64,000 nt of DNA from an uncultured Bacteroidota bacterium (GTDB taxonomy: Bacteria; Bacteroidota; Bacteroidia; Chitinophagales; Chitinophagaceae), in the NCBI GenBank assembly GCA_903819975.1, contig CAIJFI010000004.1, forward strand, positions 293,768 through 357,767, given 5' to 3'. The position numbers and the translations under genes are program-made. Of the stretch, positions 9,227 through 17,793 are shown piece after piece. The stretch's first letter is position 1. Every line of letters begins with the position of its first letter. The notes beneath the pieces are model-generated. The model searched no databases, had not been told where the DNA came from, and saw only the letters and a list, made by a program, of their open reading frames with translations.

Positions 9227-9960
9227 TAATGATATTGTTTTTTAATATTTTCAATTGCTTTATGTGCAAAAATTTTCATTGAATCAACATCTTGAATATA
9301 ACCTGAATTAGCATGTTTTAATTCTGACAATAAATATTTTGTATTTATGATATGCTCAGGACTAATTTTTTTAATCCCTTTGATATTTGTTTTAGGAAAA
9401 TTAATTGTCAACAAACTGTATTTATCAAAAATGGCATGATCGGTAATATATTTCACTTCTGATCTAAATAAATCCATGGCCTTCATTTCTTCGTCCTCAA
9501 CGGATTTATAATCTGTATTGAAAAACTCATACTTTAATATCGAATATGCTAAATCACTGTTTTCGACACTAGATAGATACCCTTTTGAATCAGCTTCGAT
9601 TCTACTCTTGTTATTTGAATTAAAAAACCACCACCATTGCATTTGAGTTAATAGTCGATAATATTTGTCCTGATTGACTATTGTATTATTAGAATCCAAA
9701 ATTAGCATCAGTGTATCACAACGCTTAATTTTTTCTATAGCCAATTGCTTATGATATTCCAACTGATTAATATCTCTTTCAAAATCGAGAGACACCATTT
9801 CTATGAGTTCTTTCTTCTTACTTTGTTCTGAAAGATGTTCTCTAATATTTTCGGCAATAAACCCCATGCTTACAGCCAAAAAAATCATTAATCCTTCTAA
9901 TAAATATTCTTTCCAAGGTTTTTCTTTATGATCTAAATGCGGGTGATGGTGTACTTCCAT
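9226..9960 (-). CDS. MEVHH-family single-pass membrane protein, copy 3
   Basis: A 244-residue paralogue with a variant leader (MEVHHHPHLDHKEKPWKEY) before the transmembrane helix GLMIFLAVSMGFIAENIREH. The outer domain matches copy 1 (KKELIEMVSLDFERDINQLE, ADSKGYLSSVENSDLAY). Its first 35 bp overlap the 3' end of copy 4, and its stop overlaps the start of copy 2. The alternation of subtypes along the cluster suggests block duplication. Function unknown. Confidence 0.8.
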   Translation of the reverse strand: MEVHHHPHLDHKEKPWKEYLLEGLMIFLAVSMGFIAENIREHLSEQSKKKELIEMVSLDFERDINQLEYHKQLAIEKIKRCDTLMLILDSNNTIVNQDKYYRLLTQMQWWWFFNSNNKSRIEADSKGYLSSVENSDLAYSILKYEFFNTDYKSVEDEEMKAMDLFRSEVKYITDHAIFDKYSLLTINFPKTNIKGIKKISPEHIINTKYLLSELKHANSGYIQDVDSMKIFAHKAIENIKKQYH

Positions 9961-10723
9961 TATTATTATTTTGTTTATTTTCTAATGCTTCTAATAATTT
10001 TTTATTTGCAGTCTTATATCTATCTAATAAGTATAAGTAATATTCGCATCTACCTTCGAATTTATGAATATATAATCTGAAAGCCGGATCTATTAACGCA
10101 CTTCTAAATGCTTTAATTGTTTTAAAATCGTTCATTAGATCATTGTGCTGAATTTTTGCCATAGATTTTCGGTATTCTGAGTCAAACCCGTTTACAAGTA
10201 GGGTTTGATGGTCAAACTCGTTTATCTCGGCATCCATAGCTCTATTATTGTCTAATAGTTTAACCCCTAATTCTTCGTAGTATTCTGCAATCAAATGTTT
10301 GATTTCATTTGAATTAATTACACTTAAACTGCCAGTTGATATCGTGTTTTTGTATGCTGAATTATTCACAAAAAATGTAACCCCTACCATAATACTATCA
10401 TTTTTCTTAATTACGTAGTTGATATAATCTTTTTCGGTAATTTTCTTTTGTTGGTATTGTAATGAGGCATACTTTAAATCTTCTAAAATTTGCATACCAG
10501 CCAAGTATTCTTTAGTTCTATCTTCTATTTGTACAGAATCTCGCCTAAGGTCTTGTGCCATGGCCTCTAAGTTCTGGTTCTTTCGTTCAACTACTACTTG
10601 GTGTTCTCTAACATTTTCTGCAAAAAAGCCAAGAGTTACTGCAAAAAATAACATAAAAAACTCCAGTAAGTATTCAGACCATTTCTTTTTGTGTGTTGGG
10701 TGGTGTGGGTGATGTACTTCCAT
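9926..10723 (-). CDS. MEVHH-family single-pass membrane protein, copy 4
   Basis: The start was set at 10723 so that the protein begins with the family leader MEVHHPHHPTHKKKW; an upstream ATG adds seven residues that no other copy has. 265 residues: leader, transmembrane helix FFMLFFAVTLGFFAEN, then a third outer-domain subtype (NQNLEAMAQDLRRDSVQIED, NTISTGSLSVI). The C-terminus ends in an Asn-rich low-complexity stretch that overlaps the start of copy 3. Function unknown. Confidence 0.78.
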   Translation of the reverse strand: MEVHHPHHPTHKKKWSEYLLEFFMLFFAVTLGFFAENVREHQVVVERKNQNLEAMAQDLRRDSVQIEDRTKEYLAGMQILEDLKYASLQYQQKKITEKDYINYVIKKNDSIMVGVTFFVNNSAYKNTISTGSLSVINSNEIKHLIAEYYEELGVKLLDNNRAMDAEINEFDHQTLLVNGFDSEYRKSMAKIQHNDLMNDFKTIKAFRSALIDPAFRLYIHKFEGRCEYYLYLLDRYKTANKKLLEALENKQNNNNGSTPSPAFRS

Positions 10724-10727
10724 TTTA

Positions 10728-11492
10728 TTATTTTCTATTTTCAAATACAGGGTTTACATTTGTTTTATCATTGAGGGAAAATTCTTTCTTTAAATCCAAT
10801 ATCAATTCTTTTGCTTTATCATTTAGTTTGATTATAAATGGTGTTCTAACATTCTTCATTGAATTTCTAATATGATTTATCCTGTTAGCATATTCGGTTA
10901 AAACTAACTTATCGTAAGTCATTAATTTTGCATTACTAGCTACTTCACCAGTTGAGGTATTGATATAATATTTTTGATCAAATATGGAATAGGATTTTTC
11001 TCTTGCTTTTAATTTAAGCTCTTCTATTGATAAGCCCATATTTTTAGTTATTTCGGAATATTCCCAATACTCAGAAATTTTATTACTTATATCCTGATTT
11101 TCAACCATACGCATCCCTCCTGAATTTTTTAATTGAGAGGACGTACGTTCATTTAAGCTCAAACGCAAATTACCCAGCGTCTTTAAATTTGCTCTGTATA
11201 TATATTTAATCGTGCTATCATTCCAAACATTATCGGTCAATACTTTATTAACTGTATCTATTTTGCTAATCTGCATATTTTCATATGCTTCTAGCGTGTT
11301 TAACATTGAGGTGTCCTTCTTTAAATCCTCATATAAACTCTGCATATATTGCTTCTCTCTGCGGACTTCTACCATCTCTTCTCTTTTGTTTTCAGCAAAA
11401 AATCCAAGTGTTACTGCCAAGAATAACATAAAAAACTCAGATAAATATTCCTTCCATTTTTTAGGATGATGGGTGTGGTGGTGTACTTCCAT
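10728..11492 (-). CDS. MEVHH-family single-pass membrane protein, copy 5 (first gene of cluster)
   Basis: A 254-residue paralogue and the promoter-proximal gene of the five-gene leftward operon. The leader is shorter (MEVHHHTHHPKKWKEY), the transmembrane helix is FFMLFLAVTLGFFAEN, and the outer domain is of the copy 2 subtype (RREKQYMQSLYEDLKKD, NERTSSQLKNSGGMRM, SYSIFDQKYYI). Upstream lies a 240-bp divergent intergenic region containing the TGTTCC-N13-GGAACA palindrome at 11642. Function unknown. Confidence 0.8.
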   Translation of the reverse strand: MEVHHHTHHPKKWKEYLSEFFMLFLAVTLGFFAENKREEMVEVRREKQYMQSLYEDLKKDTSMLNTLEAYENMQISKIDTVNKVLTDNVWNDSTIKYIYRANLKTLGNLRLSLNERTSSQLKNSGGMRMVENQDISNKISEYWEYSEITKNMGLSIEELKLKAREKSYSIFDQKYYINTSTGEVASNAKLMTYDKLVLTEYANRINHIRNSMKNVRTPFIIKLNDKAKELILDLKKEFSLNDKTNVNPVFENRK

Positions 11493-11641
11493 ATTATATT
11501 TATTTCTTATTTGAATATCAGTTAATATTTCTACTTATAATAGCAGATGTTACAGTTACAAGCCTATTTGTAATTTCACAAAATTTGAAGTTTTAAGATA
11601 TTGCTAGACGTTCACTTAGACTATATTATATGGGTTAGCTT

Positions 11642-11666
11642 TGTTCCATTTTAGCATTTCGGAACA
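11642..11666. promoter_or_regulatory. Palindromic operator site A, TGTTCC-N13-GGAACA
   Basis: A perfect 6-bp inverted repeat with a 13-bp spacer, inside TTTGTTCC...GGAACATATTTT. It sits 66 bp before the hydrolase remnant and between it and the divergent MEVHH cluster. Four further copies with identical arm and spacer lengths occur at 12986, 13719, 17680 and 22575. Confidence 0.7.
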
Positions 11667-11732
11667 TATTTTAACTAAAATAGGGGTTTAAGATAGTTTT
11701 ATAGGTTAAAATCAATATCTAAATCATTGACT

Positions 11733-12213
11733 ATGAAGAAACTAAATTTATTAATTTTAATCTTAATATGTGCCAATTCCTTTGCTCAAAATCCATATTG
11801 CTCTAATAAAAAGGTAGGCAAATACATTCCAAATAGAGGCTTGAAATTGTATTATGAAGTAAATGGCAAAGGGGAGCCATTGCTATTTATTCATGGAAAC
11901 GGGGGATCAATTGATAATTTCAACTAAAGGCTTATTAAAATTAGCGCTCCTATTGGTTAAGGAGCCACATATCACACATGAAGCATTACAAACAATTACT
12001 TGCCCAACTTTGGTAATTGGTGGCGATCAGGATGTTATCATGCCAAGACATACTTTAGAAATTGCAGAAAATATTAAGCAGTCAAATTTGTGGATTATCC
12101 CTAATTCGGGACATTCTACTCCAATTTATTACAAAAATCTATTTAATAGAACGGTAGGTGCGTTTTTTACTATACCCTATAAGAAAAAAGATAAAGCAGA
12201 AAAATTCAATTAA
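11733..12213 (+). pseudogene. Alpha/beta hydrolase remnant with internal deletion and frame change
   Basis: The 5' part encodes a signal peptide and the hydrolase opening KLYYEVNGKGEPLLFIHGNGGSI, then stops at 11927. The 3' part, in another frame, resumes with the last third of the same fold: EPHITHEALQTITCPTLVIG, GDQDVIMPRHT, and PNSGHSTP carrying the catalytic His. The nucleophile elbow (GxSxGG) and the core between them are absent, roughly 130-150 residues short of an intact family member. An internal deletion with a frameshift explains this best. A working enzyme is very unlikely. Confidence 0.8.
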
Positions 12214-12295
12214 TAAACAAGTTTCATTAATGAATTAATTCTTTGCTATAAATAATTATTATAATTGGACTAACTTACACTAACAAATTACAATT

Positions 12296-12382
12296 ATGAC
12301 TTTTCCTATTTTATTTGGCATATTTGCCATCATTATTATTATGTGGCGCAGGCATTACCGTAGTAGAAATAATAAAGATTAA
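12296..12382 (+). CDS. 28-residue single-helix membrane miniprotein (putative)
   Basis: A short frame encoding MTFPILFGIFAIIIIMWRRH followed by a basic tail and a stop. One transmembrane helix then RRHYRSR gives a positive-inside anchor. It lies alone between the hydrolase remnant and the cytochrome gene. Evidence is only the hydrophobic/basic pattern and its central position in the gap; it could be chance. Confidence 0.35.
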   Translation: MTFPILFGIFAIIIIMWRRHYRSRNNKD

Positions 12383-12459
12383 CTAGCCCCACTTATAAAA
12401 AAATTATGGATCTATAAATAAATTGATTTAATTTATTTATCCAATTAAACTATAGAATT

Positions 12460-12915
12460 ATGAAAAATAAAAAGTTTTTTGTTGTAAGCATGCTGGTGTT
12501 AGTAGTTGCATTTGCTTCGCAATCTTTTAGCTACGTAAATCAAAGACCTCCAAAAGTACTAAAAAATATAAAAGCATTTCCGTCAACTATGACGTATAAT
12601 GAAGTAGACCATCAAATGGATATTTTTAAAGTTTCCTTAGGTGTAAAATGTAATTATTGTCATGCTCAAACCAAAGAAAGTGCACCAAAACTAGACATGG
12701 CTAACGATGACAATCCTAAGAAAGATATCGCGCGTGATATGATTAGAATGACAAGAGATTTGAACGAGAAATACATGGCTAAACTTTCTCATACAAATGC
12801 GGAGCCTTTACAAGTGGTTACTTGTAACACATGTCATAGAGGAAATGCAAAACCTTCGGATAAAGTAATAATGGAAGAACATCATGCACCAACCGCACCC
12901 CCAACTTCAAAATAG
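12460..12915 (+). CDS. Di-haem c-type cytochrome (CytoC_RC-like)
   Basis: A 151-residue exported protein with a signal peptide (cleavage near SFSYVN). Two haem c attachment motifs, CNYCH (about 64-68) and CNTCH (about 124-128), lie 60 residues apart. The spacing and the stretch around VDHQMDIFKVSLGVKC resemble the photosynthetic-reaction-centre cytochrome c subunit family, which in non-phototrophic Bacteroidota appears as small periplasmic cytochromes of unknown partner. The C-terminus is His/Pro-rich. A strong terminator follows at 12940. Confidence 0.88.
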   Translation: MKNKKFFVVSMLVLVVAFASQSFSYVNQRPPKVLKNIKAFPSTMTYNEVDHQMDIFKVSLGVKCNYCHAQTKESAPKLDMANDDNPKKDIARDMIRMTRDLNEKYMAKLSHTNAEPLQVVTCNTCHRGNAKPSDKVIMEEHHAPTAPPTSK

Positions 12916-12939
12916 TTAAGAAAATAATACAGATTATAG

Positions 12940-12964
12940 GCCCATAAATTTTATGGGCTTTTTT
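12940..12964 (+). terminator. Intrinsic terminator after the cytochrome gene
   Basis: An 8-bp stem GCCCATAA/TTATGGGC with a 3-nt loop, followed by six T residues. It is 25 bp after the cytochrome stop codon. Confidence 0.85.
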
Positions 12965-12985
12965 ATAGCTATAAATGAAGCTATT

Positions 12986-13010
12986 TGTTCCGTTTTACCT
13001 TTTTGGAACA
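12986..13010. promoter_or_regulatory. Palindromic operator site B, TGTTCC-N13-GGAACA
   Basis: Same arms and spacer as site A, again in the context TTTGTTCC...GGAACATATTTT. It lies 89 bp before the lipoprotein gene at 13100. Confidence 0.72.
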
Positions 13011-13099
13011 TATTTTAGACTTGGTTCTGTAAAATGTAACCCTGTTAAAGCTATTTTGAACAAGATTTAAATCAAACAAAAACTCAAAATTTAGTTCAA

Positions 13100-13621
13100 A
13101 TGAAAAAATTAGTCCTTAGCGCAATCGTTGCGACAACATTATTTGCTTGTGGTGGAAAAACTGAAAAAGCAGAAACAGCAACTTCTACATTTCCAGCAAA
13201 TGCATCTGGTTACAATTTAGATAGCACTGCTAACACCGAAAGTTTAAAAAAGATCAATGAACTTGCTTGGAGCGGGGATTTGAAAACGGCTAGAACTTCA
13301 TACGTAGATACTGCTATGGTTTATGATAATGGCAAAAAAATAACAATTGACGAAAATATGACTATGGTTACCTTATTTAAAAGCAAGGGCATTACCGTGC
13401 ATACCGATTCATATGATGCAATCTGGGAGTCTGTAAATAATAAAGTAGATGAAATTGGTGTTCAAAACTATGTATTTGCATACGAGCATGTGAGTTTTAC
13501 TAAAGGGGATAAAAAGGTTACTGTAATTCTTTTCCAAGCATTAGCTTTCAATAAACAAGGTAAAATTGTTAAAGAGTGGGATGTATATGACACTTCAGCA
13601 CTTGCTGAATTGTTGAAATAG
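13100..13621 (+). CDS. NTF2/SnoaL-like lipoprotein
   Basis: A 173-residue protein starting MKKLVLSAIVATTLFACGG, with lipobox LFAC and a Ser/Thr/Ala linker. The rest is a single small alpha+beta domain of the NTF2-like kind (NELAWSGDLKTARTSYVDTA, KEWDVYD near the end). It is clearly paralogous to the gene at 23701: same lipobox, FPANASGYNLDSTAN versus IPSNAGGYIIDSSAN, and matching C-termini. No catalytic residues can be assigned; a surface-anchored binding role is possible. Palindrome site B lies upstream and a strong terminator downstream. Confidence 0.75.
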   Translation: MKKLVLSAIVATTLFACGGKTEKAETATSTFPANASGYNLDSTANTESLKKINELAWSGDLKTARTSYVDTAMVYDNGKKITIDENMTMVTLFKSKGITVHTDSYDAIWESVNNKVDEIGVQNYVFAYEHVSFTKGDKKVTVILFQALAFNKQGKIVKEWDVYDTSALAELLK

Positions 13622-13649
13622 TTATTAAGTTTGGATGAAAATACGATTT

Positions 13650-13677
13650 GAGGCTCCTAGCAATAGGAGCCTCTTTT
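13650..13677 (+). terminator. Intrinsic terminator
   Basis: A perfect 10-bp stem GAGGCTCCTA/TAGGAGCCTC with loop GCAA, followed by TTTT. It closes the lipoprotein gene. A near-identical stem closes the paralogous region at 18347. Confidence 0.9.
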
Positions 13678-13718
13678 GTTTATTATTAATCTAAATAGGC
13701 ATCATTTGATCCATTTTT

Positions 13719-13743
13719 TGTTCCAATTACGCAAATGGGAACA
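13719..13743. promoter_or_regulatory. Palindromic operator site C, TGTTCC-N13-GGAACA
   Basis: Third copy with identical arms and a 13-bp spacer, in TTTTTTGTTCC...GGGAACATATTTT. It is 75 bp upstream of the TPR protein start chosen at 13819. Confidence 0.7.
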
Positions 13744-13818
13744 TATTTTTTGCTAGTGAAGGGGGTGTTTCTAGGTTTAATTACGTTTTTTCAATACAAT
13801 TCTATTAACCCGAATCAC

Positions 13819-15237
13819 ATGAAAAAATTTATCCTAAGCACACTAGTCATAATCTTGTCCTTTAACCTAGGTATTTCCCAAAGTGCTAAAGTTGACTTTT
13901 CTCAGAAACCTCCAAACATAGATTCTTTATTGCCTAAAATCAAGGCCGAAAAAAATGACAGTGCTAGATATTATTTAGCAATGAGTGCTTTAACCATTTC
14001 GGAGACCAATCCGGTAGAGGACATGCATAATTCAGAGGCAATCCTATTACATGGTCAAAAGAACAACGACCTGGTATGTCAATTATTGGGTTATTCATGT
14101 TTATGTTATGACTATATCGCTTTTGGAAATCAGGTAAAAAGTTTGGAATATGGGATTAAGGCGAATCAAGTAGCTGAGCAATCTAAAAATGAAAGATTAA
14201 AAACTTTTGGAAAAGCAATGCTTGCTTTGTCTTATTTAACAATGGGCGACTTTGACAAAGCAGTATCTTATAATAAAGGAGCTATCGAAGCGGGTTCGAA
14301 ATATGAGCCAGATATTATTTCGGTTTGTGCTGTAAATGATATGGGTACTATTTATTTAGCAATGAATAAAGTGGATTCTGCATTAATCTACACTCAAAAA
14401 GCCTACGAGCTTGCCATTAAAACGGGCATTAATTACTGGTTAACATCTACTTACCTGCAATTTGGCAGTATACACGCTGCAATGAAAAATTCAACGCTGG
14501 CGTTAAGTTATTGGAAGCTTGCATTAGATGAATCTACAAGAATTAAATCTCCGAAATTTGCAAGCATCGCATATGCTGCAATGGCGGATTATTTTTATGC
14601 TAATAATCAAAAAGATTCTGCAAAATACTATGCAACAATGGCGATTTCGAGTGTAAAAAATACCGCATTTCAAACATTGAGTGTAGGTCCTGCTAAATTA
14701 TTATTAAATATTTATAGAGGTGCCAATTTAGACAGTGCTTTTAAGTATTCTGAAATTTATAGAACTGCAAATGACACTTTATATAATATCAAAGCCTTAC
14801 AACAAGCACAGCTAATAAGCGTGGAGGAAGAATCACGTCAAGGGCAATTAAAACTAGAAGAAGAGCAGGCATCTGAAAAACAAAAAGAAAACTTACAATA
14901 CACATTTATTGCCTTAGGTATAGTTGCATTTTTTATGCTATTCATTATATTTAGTCGTAAGCATATTACTAATACTAAAGTGATTGAATTTTTAAGTGTT
15001 GTTTCTTTATTAATTGTATTTGAATTTTTAAATTTATTGGTCCATCCGTTTTTAGAAAAAATAACGCATCACTCACCGTTGCTTATGTTATTAGCCTTAG
15101 TGGCACTTGCTGCAATGTTAATTCCTTTGCATCATAAATTAGAGCATTGGGCGGTAAACAAGTTGGTTGAAAAAAATAAACAAACTAGATTAGCTGCTGC
15201 TAAGAAAACAATTGATGAATTAGAAAAGAAAGCGTAA
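13819..15237 (+). CDS. Exported TPR membrane protein
   Basis: The start is placed at 13819, giving MKKFILSTLVIILSFNLGIS as signal peptide; an earlier in-frame start would run through operator site C. 472 residues. The sensor part (about 50-340) has several degenerate TPR repeats (e.g. AKAMLALSYLTMGDFDKAVSYN). It is followed by a coiled coil, three hydrophobic segments (about 357-445) and a basic coiled-coil tail. It resembles the N-terminal part of Bacteroidota TPR-linked regulators but has no LytTR, kinase or other output domain. It probably scaffolds or senses at the inner membrane. Confidence 0.78.
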   Translation: MKKFILSTLVIILSFNLGISQSAKVDFSQKPPNIDSLLPKIKAEKNDSARYYLAMSALTISETNPVEDMHNSEAILLHGQKNNDLVCQLLGYSCLCYDYIAFGNQVKSLEYGIKANQVAEQSKNERLKTFGKAMLALSYLTMGDFDKAVSYNKGAIEAGSKYEPDIISVCAVNDMGTIYLAMNKVDSALIYTQKAYELAIKTGINYWLTSTYLQFGSIHAAMKNSTLALSYWKLALDESTRIKSPKFASIAYAAMADYFYANNQKDSAKYYATMAISSVKNTAFQTLSVGPAKLLLNIYRGANLDSAFKYSEIYRTANDTLYNIKALQQAQLISVEEESRQGQLKLEEEQASEKQKENLQYTFIALGIVAFFMLFIIFSRKHITNTKVIEFLSVVSLLIVFEFLNLLVHPFLEKITHHSPLLMLLALVALAAMLIPLHHKLEHWAVNKLVEKNKQTRLAAAKKTIDELEKKA

Positions 15238-16149
15238 ATGAAAAATATTTTTCTTAGTATTTTATTGGGTGTTGCGATTACATCGCAAGGACAAATGTTA
15301 AATGACAGTCCTTTTAATGCAACTGTTTCAAATTCTAAATATGCAAAGGGGAAAGGTCCAAAAGTTTTAATTGACGCAGGTCATCACAATTTTATTGTAG
15401 AATTGGGCTTGGTTAAACCACTAGTTGATGTAGCAAATTCGGATGGATATCAATTAAAGATTGATTCAATGCAGTTTACTAAAGCTTATTTATCAAATTA
15501 TAAGCTAGTTGTAATTATGCCTGCTATGCCATTTGAATTTGGATCTAAAAGCCAAGTAAATGACGAGATTACATTTACAACAAATGAATTAAATGCTTTG
15601 CATGAATGGGTATCTAATGGTGGACGTTTACTTATGTTTAGTGAACATGCCCCAATAGACAAATCAGTTACTCCTTTATTTAACAAGTTTGGGATTAAAT
15701 TAAGTATTGGTATTGCGGCCGATTCTATTAATTGTGATAGTACTATAAAAATATCAGGCTATCAAACCCTACTCAAGTTTACAAATAAAAATGGGTTATT
15801 AAATACAAATCATCCAATAACAATTGGTGAAAAGGCTAGTGAGCGTATAAATAATATTGTAACATATGGTGGCAGTGGTTTAACAGGCGAGTCCTTTACT
15901 AACATTTTTAAACTTTCTACTTCGGCATACATTAGAAAATGGAACGGTAGTTTGCCATCTGGCACTGCAAACTCTCAATGTTTAGCAGGCAATGTTGGTA
16001 AAGGAAAAGTAGTTGCATTAGGTGACTGCAATGGGTTTACAGCAATGTATATTAACTCTAATGGTAAGAAGTTTTCAGCAGGAATGCAAGTGCTTGAATA
16101 TGATTGGAAGCAGTTTGTTCTTAACACACTGCATTGGCTTTCAAATTAA
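15238..16149 (+). CDS. DUF4350-like exported protein (glutamine-amidotransferase-like fold)
   Basis: 303 residues starting immediately at the upstream stop codon (TAA-ATG), so co-translated with the TPR protein. A signal peptide ends near SQGQ. VLIDAGHHNF near the start and LNALHEWVSNGGRLLMFSEH in the middle match the DUF4350/GATase1-like fold seen in membrane- or surface-associated proteins. KVVALGDCNGFT near the C-terminus is also typical. The catalytic Cys-His-Glu triad of true amidotransferases is not evident, so a binding role is more likely. Confidence 0.7.
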   Translation: MKNIFLSILLGVAITSQGQMLNDSPFNATVSNSKYAKGKGPKVLIDAGHHNFIVELGLVKPLVDVANSDGYQLKIDSMQFTKAYLSNYKLVVIMPAMPFEFGSKSQVNDEITFTTNELNALHEWVSNGGRLLMFSEHAPIDKSVTPLFNKFGIKLSIGIAADSINCDSTIKISGYQTLLKFTNKNGLLNTNHPITIGEKASERINNIVTYGGSGLTGESFTNIFKLSTSAYIRKWNGSLPSGTANSQCLAGNVGKGKVVALGDCNGFTAMYINSNGKKFSAGMQVLEYDWKQFVLNTLHWLSN

Positions 16150-16213
16150 TTATAGCAATTACTTTACTATTTAAATTTATTTGTAATAAATTTATCTCAA
16201 TAAATTCAATCCT

Positions 16214-17026
16214 ATGTTTTTGAAAAAACCACTATTCTTATTTTTTCTTATTATAACTGTTAGTGCAAGTGCTGGAACAGTTGATACTTTAGAAATTCAG
16301 AGTACACAACTTAAGAAAACAACCAAAGTAGTTGTCATAAAACCTACCGCTTTAAGCGAAGCCAAGGAAACATATCCGGTTATATACTTATTGCATGGTT
16401 ATGGCGGCAACTATGCTCAGTGGAGTAAGATATCTCCACAGCTTTCAAAAACAGCAGATGATCTTAAAGTTATTTTTGTATGTCCAGACGGTGGAACAGG
16501 AAGTTGGTATTTTGATAGCCCAATTGACAGTTCAATTAGATATGAATCATATATTACTAAAGAGCTTATCCCTTATATAGATGCTAATTTCCCTACAAAA
16601 CCGGAATCTAAATACAGAGCAATTACAGGATTAAGTATGGGAGGACATGGAGCCATGTATTTAGCTATAAGACATACCAATTTATTTGGTGCTGCAGGAA
16701 GTACTTCAGGCGGTGTAGATTTTAGACCTTTCCCTAATAACTGGGATATCAAAAATGCATTAGGTAATTATGAAGACAATAAGGAAAGATGGGAGGAAAA
16801 TACAGTAATGCATCAAGTAGAAAATTTAGAGAACAAAAAATTAGCAATTATTATAGACTGTGGCGTAGATGATTTTTTCATAGGTGTTAATAGGGCTTTA
16901 CACGAAAAATTATTAAAACAAAAAATCAATCACGATTATATTGAACGACCAGGAGGACATAGTTATGGCTACTGGAGTGGTAATATTGATTATCAAATAT
17001 TATTCTTTAAGAAATTCTTTAAATAA
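16214..17026 (+). CDS. Esterase of the EsterD / PF00756 family
   Basis: A 270-residue exported alpha/beta hydrolase. Signal peptide about 1-20. The oxyanion-loop HGYGGNYAQW, nucleophile elbow GLSMGGHG, acid residue region CGVDDFF and C-terminal GGHSYGYW give a complete Ser-Asp-His set. Family members hydrolyse esters of sugars, S-formylglutathione or acyl phosphonates. The signal peptide argues for a periplasmic carbohydrate- or lipid-esterase role rather than formaldehyde detoxification. It ends at an unusually strong terminator. Confidence 0.85.
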   Translation: MFLKKPLFLFFLIITVSASAGTVDTLEIQSTQLKKTTKVVVIKPTALSEAKETYPVIYLLHGYGGNYAQWSKISPQLSKTADDLKVIFVCPDGGTGSWYFDSPIDSSIRYESYITKELIPYIDANFPTKPESKYRAITGLSMGGHGAMYLAIRHTNLFGAAGSTSGGVDFRPFPNNWDIKNALGNYEDNKERWEENTVMHQVENLENKKLAIIIDCGVDDFFIGVNRALHEKLLKQKINHDYIERPGGHSYGYWSGNIDYQILFFKKFFK

Positions 17027-17066
17027 AAAGAGTGGGTTTATGAAGAAATTCATAAACCCACTCTTT
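17027..17066. terminator. Bidirectional intrinsic terminator between convergent genes
   Basis: A perfect 18-bp inverted repeat (AAAGAGTGGGTTTATGAA with its complement) around loop GAAA. Flanking A and T runs allow use on both strands. It starts one base after the esterase stop and 44 bp from the convergent gene at 17110. Confidence 0.92.
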
Positions 17067-17109
17067 GTTTAAGGTGACTCAAAATGGCTTGAGGTAAACC
17101 TATATTTTA

Positions 17110-17604
17110 TTATTTAGCAGGATCTGCATTCCAAATGTCAACTATACACTTCCAGTTGCCATCGGCTTGCTTTTTCCAAGTTTCACAGAATTTCCCAGTT
17201 TCATGCATTTCTTTCCCAGTTGAATCTTTATAACTAAACTGATAAGCCCCTGTGCTATAACCTAAATCTCCTGATTTTGACACCTCTGTTTTAGTAGCTT
17301 GAAATCTCATACTAGCAGCAGGCATTGCAAAATATGCTTTTATTGAAGCTTCTCTACTTGCTTTGTCATTACAAACTTTTTCGCCTGGAGGTAACATGAT
17401 AGCATCGTCAGTGTAAAAACTTAACCAACCTTGAACTGAATTATGAGCCGACTGATCATCCCAAAGGCTATCTGCTTTATTGATTGCATTTACAGCATCT
17501 GTAGAGTCATTTGAACTAATTGCCGCTGAAGTTGCGCTTGTTTGATTTTTACAAGCCGACAATAAGATGAAAGCCAAAAGAGAAGAAAAAAGAATTTTTT
17601 TCAT
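17110..17604 (-). CDS. DUF4440/SnoaL-like lipoprotein
   Basis: A 164-residue protein beginning MKKILFSSLLAFILLSACKN, with lipobox LSAC. The mature part is a DUF4440-type NTF2 fold: INKADSLWDDQSAHNSVQGW, FYTDDAIMLPPGEKV, GYSTGAYQF and WKCIVDIWNADP. DUF4440 domains occur in ketosteroid isomerase-like binders of unknown substrate. Divergent from the NTF2-like gene at 17794, with operator site D in the 189-bp gap. Confidence 0.82.
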   Translation of the reverse strand: MKKILFSSLLAFILLSACKNQTSATSAAISSNDSTDAVNAINKADSLWDDQSAHNSVQGWLSFYTDDAIMLPPGEKVCNDKASREASIKAYFAMPAASMRFQATKTEVSKSGDLGYSTGAYQFSYKDSTGKEMHETGKFCETWKKQADGNWKCIVDIWNADPAK

Positions 17605-17679
17605 TATTGATTAATTTTTGATTTAATAGACTAAATAACAATATTTTAGCCTTCAAAATAAGTGCTTTCCTTTTTTATT

Positions 17680-17704
17680 TGTTCCTTTTACCGTTTTTGG
17701 AACA
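17680..17704. promoter_or_regulatory. Palindromic operator site D, TGTTCC-N13-GGAACA
   Basis: Fourth copy, same arms and spacing, in ATTTGTTCC...GGAACAAAATT. It lies between two divergent NTF2-like lipoprotein genes, 89 bp from the start of the rightward one. Confidence 0.7.
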
Positions 17705-17793
17705 AAATTCGCTGGTCAATATATGCAAATCATCCCCTTACTCTATATTTTGCTAGCCTGTTAATATTTAAAAAACAATTCAAAATTCAAACC

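Noticed and set aside
13735..13818. Earlier start of the TPR protein
   Set aside because: It would translate through operator site C, and the ATG at 13819 gives a proper signal peptide.
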